DNA of 64,000 bases from Martinezella rhizogenes (GCA_013322215.1 JAAMEZ010000047.1:124001-188000), one strand, 5' to 3'; numbered from the stretch's first letter, positions 1-9,121 are shown. Notes: generated by a model from the letters alone, not told the origin. Numbers and translations are program-made.

Positions 1-183
1 ATCTCCCGTCGCCTCGGCCTGACGGAGCTGACGGAACGCACCTGCAAGTGGCCGGTCGGCGACCCGCTGAAGGATGATTTTCACTTTTGCGGCAATGACA
101 GCCCGGATTCGTCGCCCTACTGCACCTATCATCAGCGCATGGCCTACCAGCCCGTGCATGATCGCCGGCGCAACAACGGCTGA
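1..183 (+). CDS. gcrA: GcrA cell-cycle regulator, C-terminal fragment
   Basis: The window opens inside this gene, and the last 60 codons are readable in frame 1 up to TGA at 181-183. The peptide contains TCKWPVGDP, DFHFCG and PYCTYHQRMAYQP, the cysteine-rich C-terminal signature of the GcrA family, and ends DRRRNNG. GcrA is an alphaproteobacterial transcription factor that works with sigma-70 at promoters methylated at GANTC by CcrM and controls cell-cycle genes. The N-terminal DNA-binding part lies outside the window, so integrity of the gene cannot be judged. A strong terminator follows directly. Confidence 0.88.
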   Translation: MSRRLGLTELTERTCKWPVGDPLKDDFHFCGNDSPDSSPYCTYHQRMAYQPVHDRRRNNG

Positions 184-204
184 AAGCCATAAGCAAAACC
201 AAAG

Positions 205-232
205 AAAAACGGGCCCCTCGAGGCCCGTTTTT
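205..232 (+). terminator. Rho-independent terminator of gcrA
   Basis: The sequence AAAAACGGGCC-CCTCG-AGGCCCGTTTTT forms a GC-rich stem with A and T runs on either side. It begins about 20 bases after the gcrA stop. Its symmetry could also serve minus-strand transcription from phoB. Confidence 0.85.
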
Positions 233-332
233 CTATTTCCGCCGCTACTGCATAATTTAAGAGGTTACAGCGACCTTAACGCGTCTTGAAAGACGCGTGA
301 CGCAGTAATGTTGATGCCTGAGCGGCTTGCGC

Positions 333-1016
333 TCAGGCTTCCATGGAATAGCCCGCGCCGCGAACGGTGCGGATGACATCCTGCATATTGGAGAAGTTCA
401 GCGCCTTGCGCAGGCGGCCGACATGGACATCGACGGTGCGTTCGTCGACGTAGATATCGTGACCCCATACGCCGTCGAGCAGCTGCGACCGCGAAAAGAC
501 GCGGCCCGGCGAGGACATCAGGAATTCCAGCAGGCGGAATTCCGTCGGCCCCAACCGCACTTCGCGGCTCTTGCGGTGGACGCGATGGGTTTCGCGGTCC
601 AGCTCGATATCGCCGCAGCGCAGCACCGTGGAGAGAACCTCCGGGCGGGCACGCCGCAGCATCGCCTTGACGCGAGCCATCAGCTCCGGCGTCGAGAACG
701 GCTTGACGACATAATCATCCGCGCCGGTCGAAAGCCCGCGCACGCGCTCGCTTTCCTCGCCGCGGGCCGTCAGCATGATGATTGGCAGGCGCTCCGTCTC
801 CGGCCGCATACGCAGCCGGCGGCAGAGCTCGATACCGGACACGCCGGGGAGCATCCAGTCGAGGATCAGGAGATCGGGGATGCGCTCCTGGAGACGCAGC
901 TCGGCCTCATCGCCTCTGAGGATCGTGTCGACCTCGAAGCCTTCGGCCTCAAGATTGTAGCGCAGCAGAACGCTGAGCGCTTCCTCGTCTTCTACAACAG
1001 CAACTCTCGGAACCAT
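333..1016 (-). CDS. phoB: Phosphate regulon response regulator PhoB
   Basis: 227-residue OmpR-type response regulator that activates the Pho regulon when phosphate is low. The receiver domain (about residues 3-120) has the acidic pair E9/D10, phospho-acceptor D53 in LLILDWMLPG, T83 and K105 in VVKPFS. The C-terminal winged helix (about 130-225) has the typical ending RTVRGAGYSMEA. It is the last gene of the phoR-pstSCAB-phoU-phoB series, 30 bases after phoU, and is probably cotranscribed with it. The stop lies inside a small hairpin (316-338). An 8-bp inverted repeat at 279-298 lies further downstream, but neither has a clear T run. Confidence 0.97.
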   Translation of the reverse strand: MVPRVAVVEDEEALSVLLRYNLEAEGFEVDTILRGDEAELRLQERIPDLLILDWMLPGVSGIELCRRLRMRPETERLPIIMLTARGEESERVRGLSTGADDYVVKPFSTPELMARVKAMLRRARPEVLSTVLRCGDIELDRETHRVHRKSREVRLGPTEFRLLEFLMSSPGRVFSRSQLLDGVWGHDIYVDERTVDVHVGRLRKALNFSNMQDVIRTVRGAGYSMEA

Positions 1017-1046
1017 GCGCCTTTGGTCTCCTTTTTCGCTTCCAGA

Positions 1047-1760
1047 TTATTCCGTCACCGCGCCGACGGTATTGGCGGTATCGTCCTTCGGGCGCTCGCC
1101 TTCGGGCTGGGCGCCGGTCGCCATGTAATAGATCGTCTCGGCGATATTGGTGGCATGGTCACCGATGCGCTCGATGTTCTTGGCGCAGAAGAGAAGATGC
1201 GTGCAGGTGGTGATGTTGCGCGGATCTTCCATCATGTAGGTCAGCATCTCGCGGAAGAGCGAGGTGTACATGGCGTCGATTTCCTCGTCGCGTTCGCGGA
1301 TCGAGACTGCCTTGTCGGGCGATCGGGTCGCGTAGACGTCCAGAACTTCCTTGAGCTGGCTCAGCGCCAGTTCGGAGAGATGCTCGATGCCGCGGGCGAG
1401 ACGGCGGGGGACACCGGTGCCCTGAACGGCGATGACGCGCTTGGCGGTGTTCTTGCCGAGATCGCCGACACGCTCCAGATCGGAGGCAATGCGGATCGAA
1501 CCCATGATTTCGCGCAGGTCGGCTGCCATCGGCTGACGGCGAGCGATCGTGACGATCGCCTTGTCGCCGACTTCGCGCTCGGCATGGTCGAGAACGACGT
1601 CGTCGGAAATAACCTTCTGTGCGAGGCCGGCATCGCTGTTGACCAACGCACGTACGCTGTCGCTAACCATCTGCTCGGCCAGGCCGCCCATTTCCGCAAT
1701 GCGGCGCGTCAGGAACTTCAGGTCTTCGTCGTAAGCAGAGAGAATGTGAGTGGAGACCAT
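1047..1760 (-). CDS. phoU: Phosphate signalling protein PhoU
   Basis: 237-residue PhoU with two homologous three-helix bundles. Each carries the family's metal-binding helix, seen as ERVGDLGKNTAKR in the first half and ERIGDHATNIAE in the second. PhoU links the Pst transporter to the PhoR kinase and keeps the Pho regulon off when phosphate is plentiful; loss usually causes polyphosphate accumulation. It sits between pstB (51 bases upstream) and phoB, as in Sinorhizobium meliloti. The length is normal for the family. Confidence 0.97.
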   Translation of the reverse strand: MVSTHILSAYDEDLKFLTRRIAEMGGLAEQMVSDSVRALVNSDAGLAQKVISDDVVLDHAEREVGDKAIVTIARRQPMAADLREIMGSIRIASDLERVGDLGKNTAKRVIAVQGTGVPRRLARGIEHLSELALSQLKEVLDVYATRSPDKAVSIRERDEEIDAMYTSLFREMLTYMMEDPRNITTCTHLLFCAKNIERIGDHATNIAETIYYMATGAQPEGERPKDDTANTVGAVTE

Positions 1761-1811
1761 TTTTCTATCCTCAAGGTGAACTGTGTGAAATGAGCCGCGC
1801 GCCTGACATCA

Positions 1812-2627
1812 TCAACCAAAACGGCCCATGATGTAATCCTGCGTGCGGAAATCGTCGGGATTGGTGAACATCTTATCGGTGTCGTTCTCCTCGACCAGAT
1901 GGCCGAGGTGGAACATTGCGGTGCGCTGCGAGACGCGGGCTGCCTGCTGCATGGAATGCGTCACGATGACGATGGTGAAATTTTCCCGCAGCTCGTGGAT
2001 AAGGTCTTCGACCTTGGCTGTTGCAATCGGATCGAGCGCCGAGCACGGCTCGTCCATCAGGATAACCTCCGGGCTGACCGCGACAGCGCGCGCGATGCAG
2101 AGGCGCTGCTGCTGACCGCCCGAAAGGCTGGTGCCGGCGTCGTGAAGCCGATCCTTCACTTCGCCCCAGAGACCGGCCTTCTGCAGGCTGGTTTCGACGA
2201 TATGCTCCAGATCGGCTTTCGAGCGATGCAGGCCGTGAATACGCGGGCCATAGGCAACGTTTTCGTAGATCGACTTCGGGAACGGGTTCGGCTTCTGAAA
2301 AACCATACCGACGCGCGCGCGCAATTCCACGACATCGATGCTGTTGTCATAGACATCCTGATCGTCGAGCGTGATCTTGCCGGTGACGCGGCAGGTCTCG
2401 ATCGTATCGTTCATGCGGTTGAGGCAGCGCAGGAAGGTGGACTTGCCGCAGCCGGAAGGGCCGATCAGAGCCGTGACCGTATTTGCACGGATCTTCAGAT
2501 TGACGTCAAAGAGCGCGCGCTTATCGCCATAGAAGACCGAAACGTCCTGGCCGATCATCTTGTAGGGGATCGTCATCATCCTCTTGGTCAATGCTTTTTC
2601 GCTTGCGGCTTCCGTCATCATGTTCAT
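1812..2627 (-). CDS. pstB: Phosphate ABC transporter ATP-binding protein PstB
   Basis: 271-residue ATPase of the high-affinity phosphate importer. Walker A is GPSGCGKST (residues 56-64), the signature is LSGGQQQR, and Walker B is VILMDEPCSALDP. The frame stays open 48 codons further upstream, but I place the start at the ATG at 2627. A GGAGGG ribosome-binding site lies just before it, it begins 15 bases after the pstA stop, and the resulting protein has the family's normal length. The N-terminal 20 residues are a short extension common in rhizobia. It couples ATP hydrolysis to PstC/PstA and probably contacts PhoU. Confidence 0.96.
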   Translation of the reverse strand: MNMMTEAASEKALTKRMMTIPYKMIGQDVSVFYGDKRALFDVNLKIRANTVTALIGPSGCGKSTFLRCLNRMNDTIETCRVTGKITLDDQDVYDNSIDVVELRARVGMVFQKPNPFPKSIYENVAYGPRIHGLHRSKADLEHIVETSLQKAGLWGEVKDRLHDAGTSLSGGQQQRLCIARAVAVSPEVILMDEPCSALDPIATAKVEDLIHELRENFTIVIVTHSMQQAARVSQRTAMFHLGHLVEENDTDKMFTNPDDFRTQDYIMGRFG

Positions 2628-2641
2628 CCCACGGCCCTCCC

Positions 2642-3976
2642 TTACCAGCGCCGCTCGAAGCGGCGGCGCAGCAGGATCGCGCCGATGTTCATTGCGACGA
2701 GGAAGAAGAGCAGGACGATGATGGCCCCGGACGTTCTTTCGACGAAGGCACGCTCGGCTTCGCTCGCCCACATGTAGATCTGCACCGGCAACGCCGTCGA
2801 AGGATCGAGAGGCGATGCCGGATAGTTGGCGACAAAGGCGACCATGCCGATCAAAAGCAGCGGCGCCGTTTCACCGAGCGCATGGGCAAGCCCGAGGATC
2901 GTGCCCGTCAGGATGCCCGGCATGGCGAGCGGCAGGACGTGATGGAAGACCATCTGCATGCGTGACGCACCCAGCCCGAGTGCCGCGCTGCGGATCGATG
3001 GCGGCACGGCACGCAATGCCGAGCGCGTGGCGATGATAATCATCGGCAGCGTCATCAGGCTCAGCACGAGCCCGCCGACTAGCGAGGCCGAACGCGGCAG
3101 ACCCATCATGTTGATGAAGACCGAGAGGCCCAACAGGCCGTAGACGATCGAGGGCACGGCCGCGAGATTGTTGATGTTGACCTCGATCAGATCCGTCAGC
3201 CGGTTCTTTGGCGCAAACTCCTCCAGATAGATCGAAGCGGCAACGCCGACGGGCAGAGCAAGCACGAGAACGGTCAGCATCAGATAGAGCGAGCCGATCA
3301 GCGCGACACCGAGACCGGCGGCTTCCGGCCGGCTCGAATTGCCCGACACGAAGAGACCACTGTTGAAAGCCTTGTACAGCGCGCCGCTATTACTGAGCTG
3401 TTTCATCCACGCGACCTGGCGGTCGGATACCTTGCGATCCTTCTCGTCGACCGTAAGATCGATCTGGCCCTTGTTGGCGGAATCGATGTTGGCGCTGGCA
3501 AGGAAAGTGACGCTCTGTGTCGTCCCGATGATCGAAGGATTGGCAACGACCCGGTCACGCAATGCGACCCTCGCGCCATCCGACACCATCGCCATCGCTT
3601 CACGAACGAGCACACGATTGGCCGGATCGATGCCAAGCGCCTTCACCAGGGCGTCGCGCACCAGCACCGGATAGTTGGCAGCGATCAGTACCTTCGGATC
3701 GCTGGTGCGTTTGGCAGTCGGGTCGATCACCTTCTCGGTGAATTCGATCGGCAGGGTGATCGAGGTCTGAACGAAGGCGGTATAGCCCGTGCGGACCACG
3801 GTCGAGACCAGGATGATGAGGAAGATAAGGCCAAAGATGACGGCCGTTATCCCATAGGCGCGAAAGCGGCGTTCGGCAGCATAGCGCCTGGCGATGCCGA
3901 TATCGCGGCGCACAGACGTACCCGGCGTCAGTCCGCGCGGCATGTTGAGCTGAGAGGAGGATACGATGTCGCTCAT
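2642..3976 (-). CDS. pstA: Phosphate ABC transporter permease PstA (long form)
   Basis: 444-residue inner-membrane permease. The start is ATG 3976, overlapping the pstC stop as ATGA; the frame is open much further upstream, but only as a shadow of pstC. The C-terminal 220 residues are the standard permease (LGVALIGSLYLMLTVLVLALPVGVAASIYLEEFAP, then LGLGASRMQMVFHHVLPLAMPGI as the EAA loop). The N-terminal half holds one membrane segment (about 40-62) and then roughly 150 soluble residues, the extra domain called DUF3333. E. coli PstA, at 296 residues, lacks this. Acts with PstC as the membrane channel. Confidence 0.95.
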   Translation of the reverse strand: MSDIVSSSQLNMPRGLTPGTSVRRDIGIARRYAAERRFRAYGITAVIFGLIFLIILVSTVVRTGYTAFVQTSITLPIEFTEKVIDPTAKRTSDPKVLIAANYPVLVRDALVKALGIDPANRVLVREAMAMVSDGARVALRDRVVANPSIIGTTQSVTFLASANIDSANKGQIDLTVDEKDRKVSDRQVAWMKQLSNSGALYKAFNSGLFVSGNSSRPEAAGLGVALIGSLYLMLTVLVLALPVGVAASIYLEEFAPKNRLTDLIEVNINNLAAVPSIVYGLLGLSVFINMMGLPRSASLVGGLVLSLMTLPMIIIATRSALRAVPPSIRSAALGLGASRMQMVFHHVLPLAMPGILTGTILGLAHALGETAPLLLIGMVAFVANYPASPLDPSTALPVQIYMWASEAERAFVERTSGAIIVLLFFLVAMNIGAILLRRRFERRW

Positions 3977-5460
3977 TCGTATTGCTCCCTGTATCGACGG
4001 ACGATGTAGAGCGCATAGACGTTGAGGCACAGCGTCAGGCAGAACAGCGTGATGCCGAGCGCGAAGGCGACGAGCGTCTGCGGCGAAGTGAACTCCAGAT
4101 CTCCGGTCAGCTGATTGACGATCTTCACCGTGACCGTCGTCATCGGCTCGAAGGGATCGAGCTGCATGCGCGCGGCCACGCCGGCTGCCAGCACCACGAT
4201 CATGGTTTCGCCGATCGCCCGCGACGCTGTCATGAGCAATGCGCCGACGATGCCGGGAAGAGCTGCAGGCAGCAGAACGCGCTTGACCGTTTCCGAACGC
4301 GTGGCGCCAAGGCCAAGCGAGCCGTCGCGAAGCGAGCGCGGCACGGCCATGATGATATCGTCCGACAGCGACGAGACGTAAGGGATGAGCATCACGCCCA
4401 TGACGAAGCCGGCTGTCAAAACGCTCTGCGCCTCGATGAAGCTTTTGTAGCTCCCGGTCATCAAGCCATCGATCTCGGCGGAAATATCGCGCAGGAAGGG
4501 TCCGACAGTGATGAGCGCGAAGAAGCCGTAGACGATGGTCGGAATGCCGGCCAGAACCTCCAGCATCGGCTTGGCGATGGAGCGCACGCGCGCCGAGGCA
4601 TATTCGGCCATGTAGATCGCTGCAAAAAGGCCGATGGGCACGGCAAACAGCATGGCGACGAAGCCGATATAGATCGTGCCGGCCAGCAACGGGATCAGGC
4701 CGAAGGTGCCCGAGGTCTGCGAACCGGCGCCGGTGAAGCGCGGATCCCAGACAGTGCCGAAGAAGAATTCGTTGGCCGGCACCATGCTGAAGAAGCGCGC
4801 CGCTTCCGAAAGCATGGAAACGGCGATGCCGACCGTCGTCAGCACCGCGATGGAGGAGGCGACGATCAGGGCGCCGAGAATGACCTGTTCCACACGATTG
4901 CGGGCGCGAAAACGCGGCGCGATGGCGCACAAGCCATAGGCTGCGCACAGCAGCGACAGGATGATCGCCGCCGCCGACATCACCATCCGGCTCACTTCGC
5001 GCATATAGTTATACTTGCTGGCGGCATCGATCATGTAGCCGGTGGGGCGAACGGCGAGGGGGACGCCCTTCTGCGCCAACAGCAACTGAAGATCGGCCTT
5101 GCCGTTATCGACATCGGCAAGCTCCTGGCTATCGAGCATGCGCATGCCGTGGGCGATGCTGCGCACCATGCCATAGCTGAGATTGAGTTCGGCCGGCGGC
5201 AGAGACTGAACTTCCTCCGGAAAAGATTTGGTCACCAGGCGATCGATGACGATGGGACTGACGATCAGCCAGACACAGACGAGCGCCAGAGCCGGAAGCA
5301 CCGCCCAGATGGCAGCATAGGCTCCGTGGTAGCCAAGCCGGGAATGCATGGACGAAGACCTGCCGCCCGACAGCGCAGCCGCCCTCACCCGCCCCAGCAC
5401 GAAAGCGGAGGCGCCGAAGACCGACAAGCAGAGCAGCAGCAGCGATACACTCATTCCCAT
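3973..5460 (-). CDS. pstC: Phosphate ABC transporter permease PstC (long form)
   Basis: 495-residue permease partner of PstA. The C-terminal half has the transport core, including LLAGTIYIGFVAMLFAVPIGLFAAIY and the EAA-type loop LGLGATRSETVKRVLLPAALPGIVGALL. The first 200 residues add hydrophobic helices (about 5-22, 48-70 and 155-180) around a soluble stretch, the N-terminal extension seen in alphaproteobacterial PstC and absent from the 319-residue E. coli protein. It starts 56 bases after pstS and its stop overlaps the pstA start by four bases. Both permeases carry matching extra domains. Confidence 0.95.
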   Translation of the reverse strand: MGMSVSLLLLCLSVFGASAFVLGRVRAAALSGGRSSSMHSRLGYHGAYAAIWAVLPALALVCVWLIVSPIVIDRLVTKSFPEEVQSLPPAELNLSYGMVRSIAHGMRMLDSQELADVDNGKADLQLLLAQKGVPLAVRPTGYMIDAASKYNYMREVSRMVMSAAAIILSLLCAAYGLCAIAPRFRARNRVEQVILGALIVASSIAVLTTVGIAVSMLSEAARFFSMVPANEFFFGTVWDPRFTGAGSQTSGTFGLIPLLAGTIYIGFVAMLFAVPIGLFAAIYMAEYASARVRSIAKPMLEVLAGIPTIVYGFFALITVGPFLRDISAEIDGLMTGSYKSFIEAQSVLTAGFVMGVMLIPYVSSLSDDIIMAVPRSLRDGSLGLGATRSETVKRVLLPAALPGIVGALLMTASRAIGETMIVVLAAGVAARMQLDPFEPMTTVTVKIVNQLTGDLEFTSPQTLVAFALGITLFCLTLCLNVYALYIVRRYREQYE

Positions 5461-5516
5461 TCCCCGGCGAACCCCGGCGCAGCAACAAGCCGCGCCGGTG
5501 CTCGATCCTTACGCAC

Positions 5517-6551
5517 TCACATGATCTTCCCGCCCGAGAAATCCTTGCGGATCTGGTCGCGTTCTGCATCCGGCGCCGGCACGAGGCCATATTCCGCCAG
5601 CGGGCTGTCCGGTCCGATCATCTGATCGCTCGTGAAGAAATCGACATATTCCTTGAGCCCAGGGATGACACCCAGATGGGCCTTCTTGACGTAGAAGAAC
5701 AACGGCCGCGACACTGGATAGGTGCCATCGGCGATCGTCTGGCCCGAAGGCACGATGCCGCTGACAGTGGCGACCTTCAGCTTGTCGGCGTTGTTCTGGA
5801 AGAAATACAGGCCGAAAACACCGATGCCATGCTTGTTGGCATTGATGCGGGCCAGCGTTTCGGGATAGTCGCCGTCGATATCGACCGCGACACCATCCTT
5901 ACGCACGGCTATGCATTTCTTGGCCTGCTGGCCAGCATCGGAAACCGCGGCCTTGATGACATCAGCGGCGCCGGAAGCCTTGCAGCCGGCGGCGAGCACC
6001 TTCTCTTCGAAGACTTCGCGCGTGCCGTGCTTCTCGCCCGGAATATAGGCGGCGATTTCAAAATCCGGCAGCAACGGATTGATCTCGGACCACTTCTTGT
6101 AAGGATTGGCAATCAGCTTGCCATCGACGACCACTTCGGCGGCAAGCGCCTTGTAGAGATCGACCGGCTCGAACTTGATGTCGGGATTACTCTTGTCGAA
6201 GGCAAAGACGATGCCGTCATAGCCGATCTTGACCTGCTGGATGTCAGCAACGCCGGCGGCCTTGCAGGCTTCGACTTCACTGTCCTTGATCGGGCGCGAC
6301 GAATTGGCGATATCGATGGAATCCGTTCCGACGCCCTTGCAGAATTCCTTCAGGCCGGCTCCGGAGCCGCCGGACTCGACCACAGGGGTCTTGAAGTTGG
6401 TGAAGGTCTCGCCGAAAGTTTCGGCAACGATCTTGGCATATGGAAATACGGTCGATGAGCCGGCAATCTGAATTTGATCGCGGGCGGCTGCAGTTCCCGC
6501 AAGGGCAGCCGATGCAACCAGCGCAAGAATGGATATTTTCAAAGCATTCAT
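5517..6551 (-). CDS. pstS: Periplasmic phosphate-binding protein PstS
   Basis: 344-residue solute-binding protein. A signal peptide (MNALKISILALVASAALAGTAAA) is followed by QIAGSSTVFPYA, the phosphate-contacting N-terminal loop, and by VESGGSGAGLKEFC and ANSSRPIKDSE, further ligand-loop motifs. It delivers phosphate to PstC/PstA. It is the first gene of the pst series after a Pho box at 6648-6676, so it is expected to be the most strongly phosphate-regulated gene here. phoR lies directly upstream on the same strand. Confidence 0.96.
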   Translation of the reverse strand: MNALKISILALVASAALAGTAAARDQIQIAGSSTVFPYAKIVAETFGETFTNFKTPVVESGGSGAGLKEFCKGVGTDSIDIANSSRPIKDSEVEACKAAGVADIQQVKIGYDGIVFAFDKSNPDIKFEPVDLYKALAAEVVVDGKLIANPYKKWSEINPLLPDFEIAAYIPGEKHGTREVFEEKVLAAGCKASGAADVIKAAVSDAGQQAKKCIAVRKDGVAVDIDGDYPETLARINANKHGIGVFGLYFFQNNADKLKVATVSGIVPSGQTIADGTYPVSRPLFFYVKKAHLGVIPGLKEYVDFFTSDQMIGPDSPLAEYGLVPAPDAERDQIRKDFSGGKIM

Positions 6552-6647
6552 AACGAATCCCCCTAATGAGCTTTGAAGAGCGCTGAGGTGGACGCCACAT
6601 CCACTTTTTCAGCGGTCCATTCTTACTGGCGAAAACACCGCCCTTTT

Positions 6648-6676
6648 ATGTCAGGCGAGTGAAACAATTATGACAG
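6648..6676 (-). promoter_or_regulatory. Pho box upstream of pstS
   Basis: On the minus strand three 7-bp units, CTGTCAT, GTTTCAC and CTGACAT, are each separated by 4 bases (AATT and TCGC), giving the 11-bp periodicity of PhoB binding sites. The site lies 97-125 bases before the pstS start. The first unit is a perfect match to the CTGTCAT consensus, the third differs at one position and the middle one is degenerate. Confidence 0.9.
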
Positions 6677-6736
6677 ACCATCTATCTGATATTATTTGGA
6701 TAAATCAGTGGTCAAAAGAGCGTTTCACGGAGGTTC

Positions 6737-7993
6737 TCAGAAGCGGACCGTAAAGTCGGTTCCCTTTCCAACTTCCGACTTGACGATCAGTCTGGCGCGG
6801 TGTCGGGTCAGGATATGCTTGACGATGGCAAGCCCGAGGCCGGTTCCCTTCTTGGACCGGCTGTCCTCAACGTTAACGCGATAGAAGCGCTCGGTCAGGC
6901 GCGGCACATGTTCTGCGGGTATCCCCGGCCCCTTGTCCGAGATGACGACCTCGACGGCCTGGCCGGCACCACTCAGCAGCGAAACCTCGACTGACTTCCC
7001 TTCCTGGCCGTATTTGCAGGCATTCTCGATCAGGTTCTCGAAGACCTGCACCAGTTCGTCGCGATCGCCCAATACTTCTACCTTGCCCGCAGGCAAATGC
7101 AGATTGATGGTCACATCGAGATCACCGGCAAGCGGCAGCAGGGAATCGCGCACATGGCCAAGCAGGGGGACAAGATCCACCTTCTGATCCGGTGCGATGT
7201 GCGACTTCAATTCCAGGCGCGACAGCGACAGGAGGTCGTCGACCAGCCTGCTCATGCGGGTTGTCTGATCGAGCATGATACCGAGGAAACGCTGCTGCGC
7301 CTTGGCATCGGATTTGGCCGGCCCCTGAATCGTCTCGATGAAGCCGCGCAGCGATGCCAAGGGCGTGCGCAGCTCATGGCTGGCATTGGCGACGAAATCG
7401 GAGCGCATGCGGTCGATGTGGCGCAGCTCGGATATATCGCGGAAGGAGAGCAGAAAGAGGGCATCCTCCTCCTTGTCGATCTCAGGCAGATGGATCGGCG
7501 CGATGCGCACGACATAGACCCGCTCCGAGGGCAGACGCTCGGAATGCTCGATCTGGTTCGGCGTATTGGTGGTGATGGTCTCGCGCACCATGTCGAGCAG
7601 GCCGGGCGAGCGTAGCTTGGAGGAAATATGTGCTCCGATCGGAAAGGCGCCGAAGGCTTTTTCGACGGCCATGTTCTGCACCAGCACCGACGCTTCACGA
7701 TCGATGATCAGCACCGGCATGTCGAGTGCCGCCAACCCGGCAAAGGCGGTGTGTAGCACAGCCTGCGGATCAACAGGAGCCGGCTCGTCCTGCGGCGGTA
7801 CCACCACCCTCTCGACCAGCGGCGGGCGAAGCAGCGTGACGATCATGACGATCGCCCAGATCCAGAATACGGCGCCGGTGTTGATGCCTTCAACGAGGGC
7901 GAGCGCAGCGATCAGCGTCGCCAGAACCAGGATGGCGCTCTCCTGCCGCAACCGCACTGCCAACTTCCTGACAAATGACCATTCGTCTTCCAA
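6737..7993 (-). CDS. phoR: Phosphate regulon sensor histidine kinase PhoR
   Basis: 418-residue membrane histidine kinase, partner of PhoB. Two hydrophobic helices near the N-terminus (about 20-36 and 40-57) are followed by a PAS-like domain (about 80-185). The dimerisation and phosphotransfer helix has SHELRTPLASL (His near residue 205). The ATPase domain has ENLIENACKYG (N box), SDKGPGIP (G1) and KGTGLGLAIVKHIL (G2). Like E. coli PhoR it has no large periplasmic sensor, so phosphate sensing probably runs through the Pst complex and PhoU. A lone CTGTCAT at 8055-8061 upstream is a possible weak PhoB half-site. Confidence 0.95.
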   Translation of the reverse strand: MEDEWSFVRKLAVRLRQESAILVLATLIAALALVEGINTGAVFWIWAIVMIVTLLRPPLVERVVVPPQDEPAPVDPQAVLHTAFAGLAALDMPVLIIDREASVLVQNMAVEKAFGAFPIGAHISSKLRSPGLLDMVRETITTNTPNQIEHSERLPSERVYVVRIAPIHLPEIDKEEDALFLLSFRDISELRHIDRMRSDFVANASHELRTPLASLRGFIETIQGPAKSDAKAQQRFLGIMLDQTTRMSRLVDDLLSLSRLELKSHIAPDQKVDLVPLLGHVRDSLLPLAGDLDVTINLHLPAGKVEVLGDRDELVQVFENLIENACKYGQEGKSVEVSLLSGAGQAVEVVISDKGPGIPAEHVPRLTERFYRVNVEDSRSKKGTGLGLAIVKHILTRHRARLIVKSEVGKGTDFTVRF

Positions 7994-8239
7994 CTGCGCC
8001 CGTCCCTTCGCCTACCATCATGGAATGCTGGATTCCGCGTCTTATCTGCGATTCATGACAGAAGTATTCGGCTCTATCCACAGAAGCCCGCAACTGACAA
8101 GAATAAATGTAGCCGGCAAAACAGGGCGACGGCAAAGGGCTTGAAACTATTGGATAAAAGCTCCAGTTTCCTCGCGGAGCTTTTTTGCCGCAGCCAAGCG
8201 GCAGGGTTAACGCAGCGTAAACAGCCGAGGAGCCGACAT

Positions 8240-9121
8240 ATGGGAGACAAACCAGAAAGCCGCGCGGTGGAACTGGATATTCGTGGCGTCAAGCGCATAT
8301 TCGATGTCGATGATCCCATCCTGCCGAGCTGGATCGATGACGAGGCGCTGACCTCGGGCGGCTATCCCTACAACAAGAAGCTCAAGGAAGACGAATATCT
8401 CGATGAGCTGAAAGCGCTGCAGATCGAGCTCATCAAGGTACAGTTCTGGCTGCAGGCGACCGGCAAACGGGTGATGGCGCTATTCGAAGGGCGCGACGCC
8501 GCCGGCAAGGGCGGCTCGATTGCCGCGACCTCTGCTCATATGAACCCTCGCCTGGCGCGCGTCGTGGCACTGACCAAGCCAACGGATCGCGAAGCCGGGC
8601 AATGGTATTTCCAGCGTTACGTCGCGCAATTTCCGACGGCGGGCGAATTCGTGCTCTTTGATCGCTCCTGGTACAACCGCGCCGGCGTCGAGCCGGTCAT
8701 GGGCTTCTGCACGCCGAAGCAATACGAGCAGTTTTTGAAGCAGGCGCCGCAGATGGAAAAACTCATCGTTCAGGACGGCATCTACTTCTTCAAATTCTAT
8801 CTCGATATCGGCCGGGAGATGCAGCTGAAGCGCTTCCACGACCGGCGCCACGATCCGCGGGCCGTCTGGAAGCTTTCCTCGATGGATATCGCCGCCCTGC
8901 CGAAATGGAAGGATTACAGCGAAAAGCGCGATCGCATGCTGAAGGACACGCATACCGATCACGCGCCCTGGACCGTCATCCGCGCCAACGACAAGCGGCG
9001 CGCGCGCCTGAACCTTGTCCGTCACATTCTGCTGACGCTCGACTATGACGGCAAGGACAAGAAGGCCATCGGCAAGATCGACGAGAAGATCCTTGGCATG
9101 GGCTCGGACATTCTCAGTTAA
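8240..9121 (+). CDS. ppk2: Polyphosphate kinase 2 family protein (PPK2)
   Basis: 293-residue PPK2-family kinase that moves phosphate between polyphosphate and nucleotides. Visible motifs are FEGRDAAGKGG (Walker A), LFDRSWYNRAGVEPVMGFC (Walker B region), LKRFHDRRHDPRAVWKLS and the C-terminal WTVIRANDKRRARLN. The ATG at 8240 has an AGGAG site 7 bases upstream; an open frame from 8141 lacks one. It is a one-domain enzyme divergent from phoR, the arrangement of S. meliloti SMc02148, which was shown to make ATP from ADP and polyphosphate. Substrate preference here is inferred, not visible. Confidence 0.93.
   Translation: MGDKPESRAVELDIRGVKRIFDVDDPILPSWIDDEALTSGGYPYNKKLKEDEYLDELKALQIELIKVQFWLQATGKRVMALFEGRDAAGKGGSIAATSAHMNPRLARVVALTKPTDREAGQWYFQRYVAQFPTAGEFVLFDRSWYNRAGVEPVMGFCTPKQYEQFLKQAPQMEKLIVQDGIYFFKFYLDIGREMQLKRFHDRRHDPRAVWKLSSMDIAALPKWKDYSEKRDRMLKDTHTDHAPWTVIRANDKRRARLNLVRHILLTLDYDGKDKKAIGKIDEKILGMGSDILS

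Noticed and set aside
327..1793. Open frame of 488 codons opposite phoB and phoU
   Set aside because: It runs antisense to two clearly recognised genes, has no family motif and reflects GC-rich codon bias in the opposite strand.
2628..2771. N-terminal extension of PstB
   Set aside because: The extra 48 codons overlap the end of pstA and lack a ribosome-binding site. ATG 2627 has GGAGGG upstream and gives the family length.
3982..5625. 547-codon plus-strand frame opposite pstC
   Set aside because: It is very rich in Arg, Asp and His with no domain pattern, and lies antisense to a complete PstC. It is a shadow frame.
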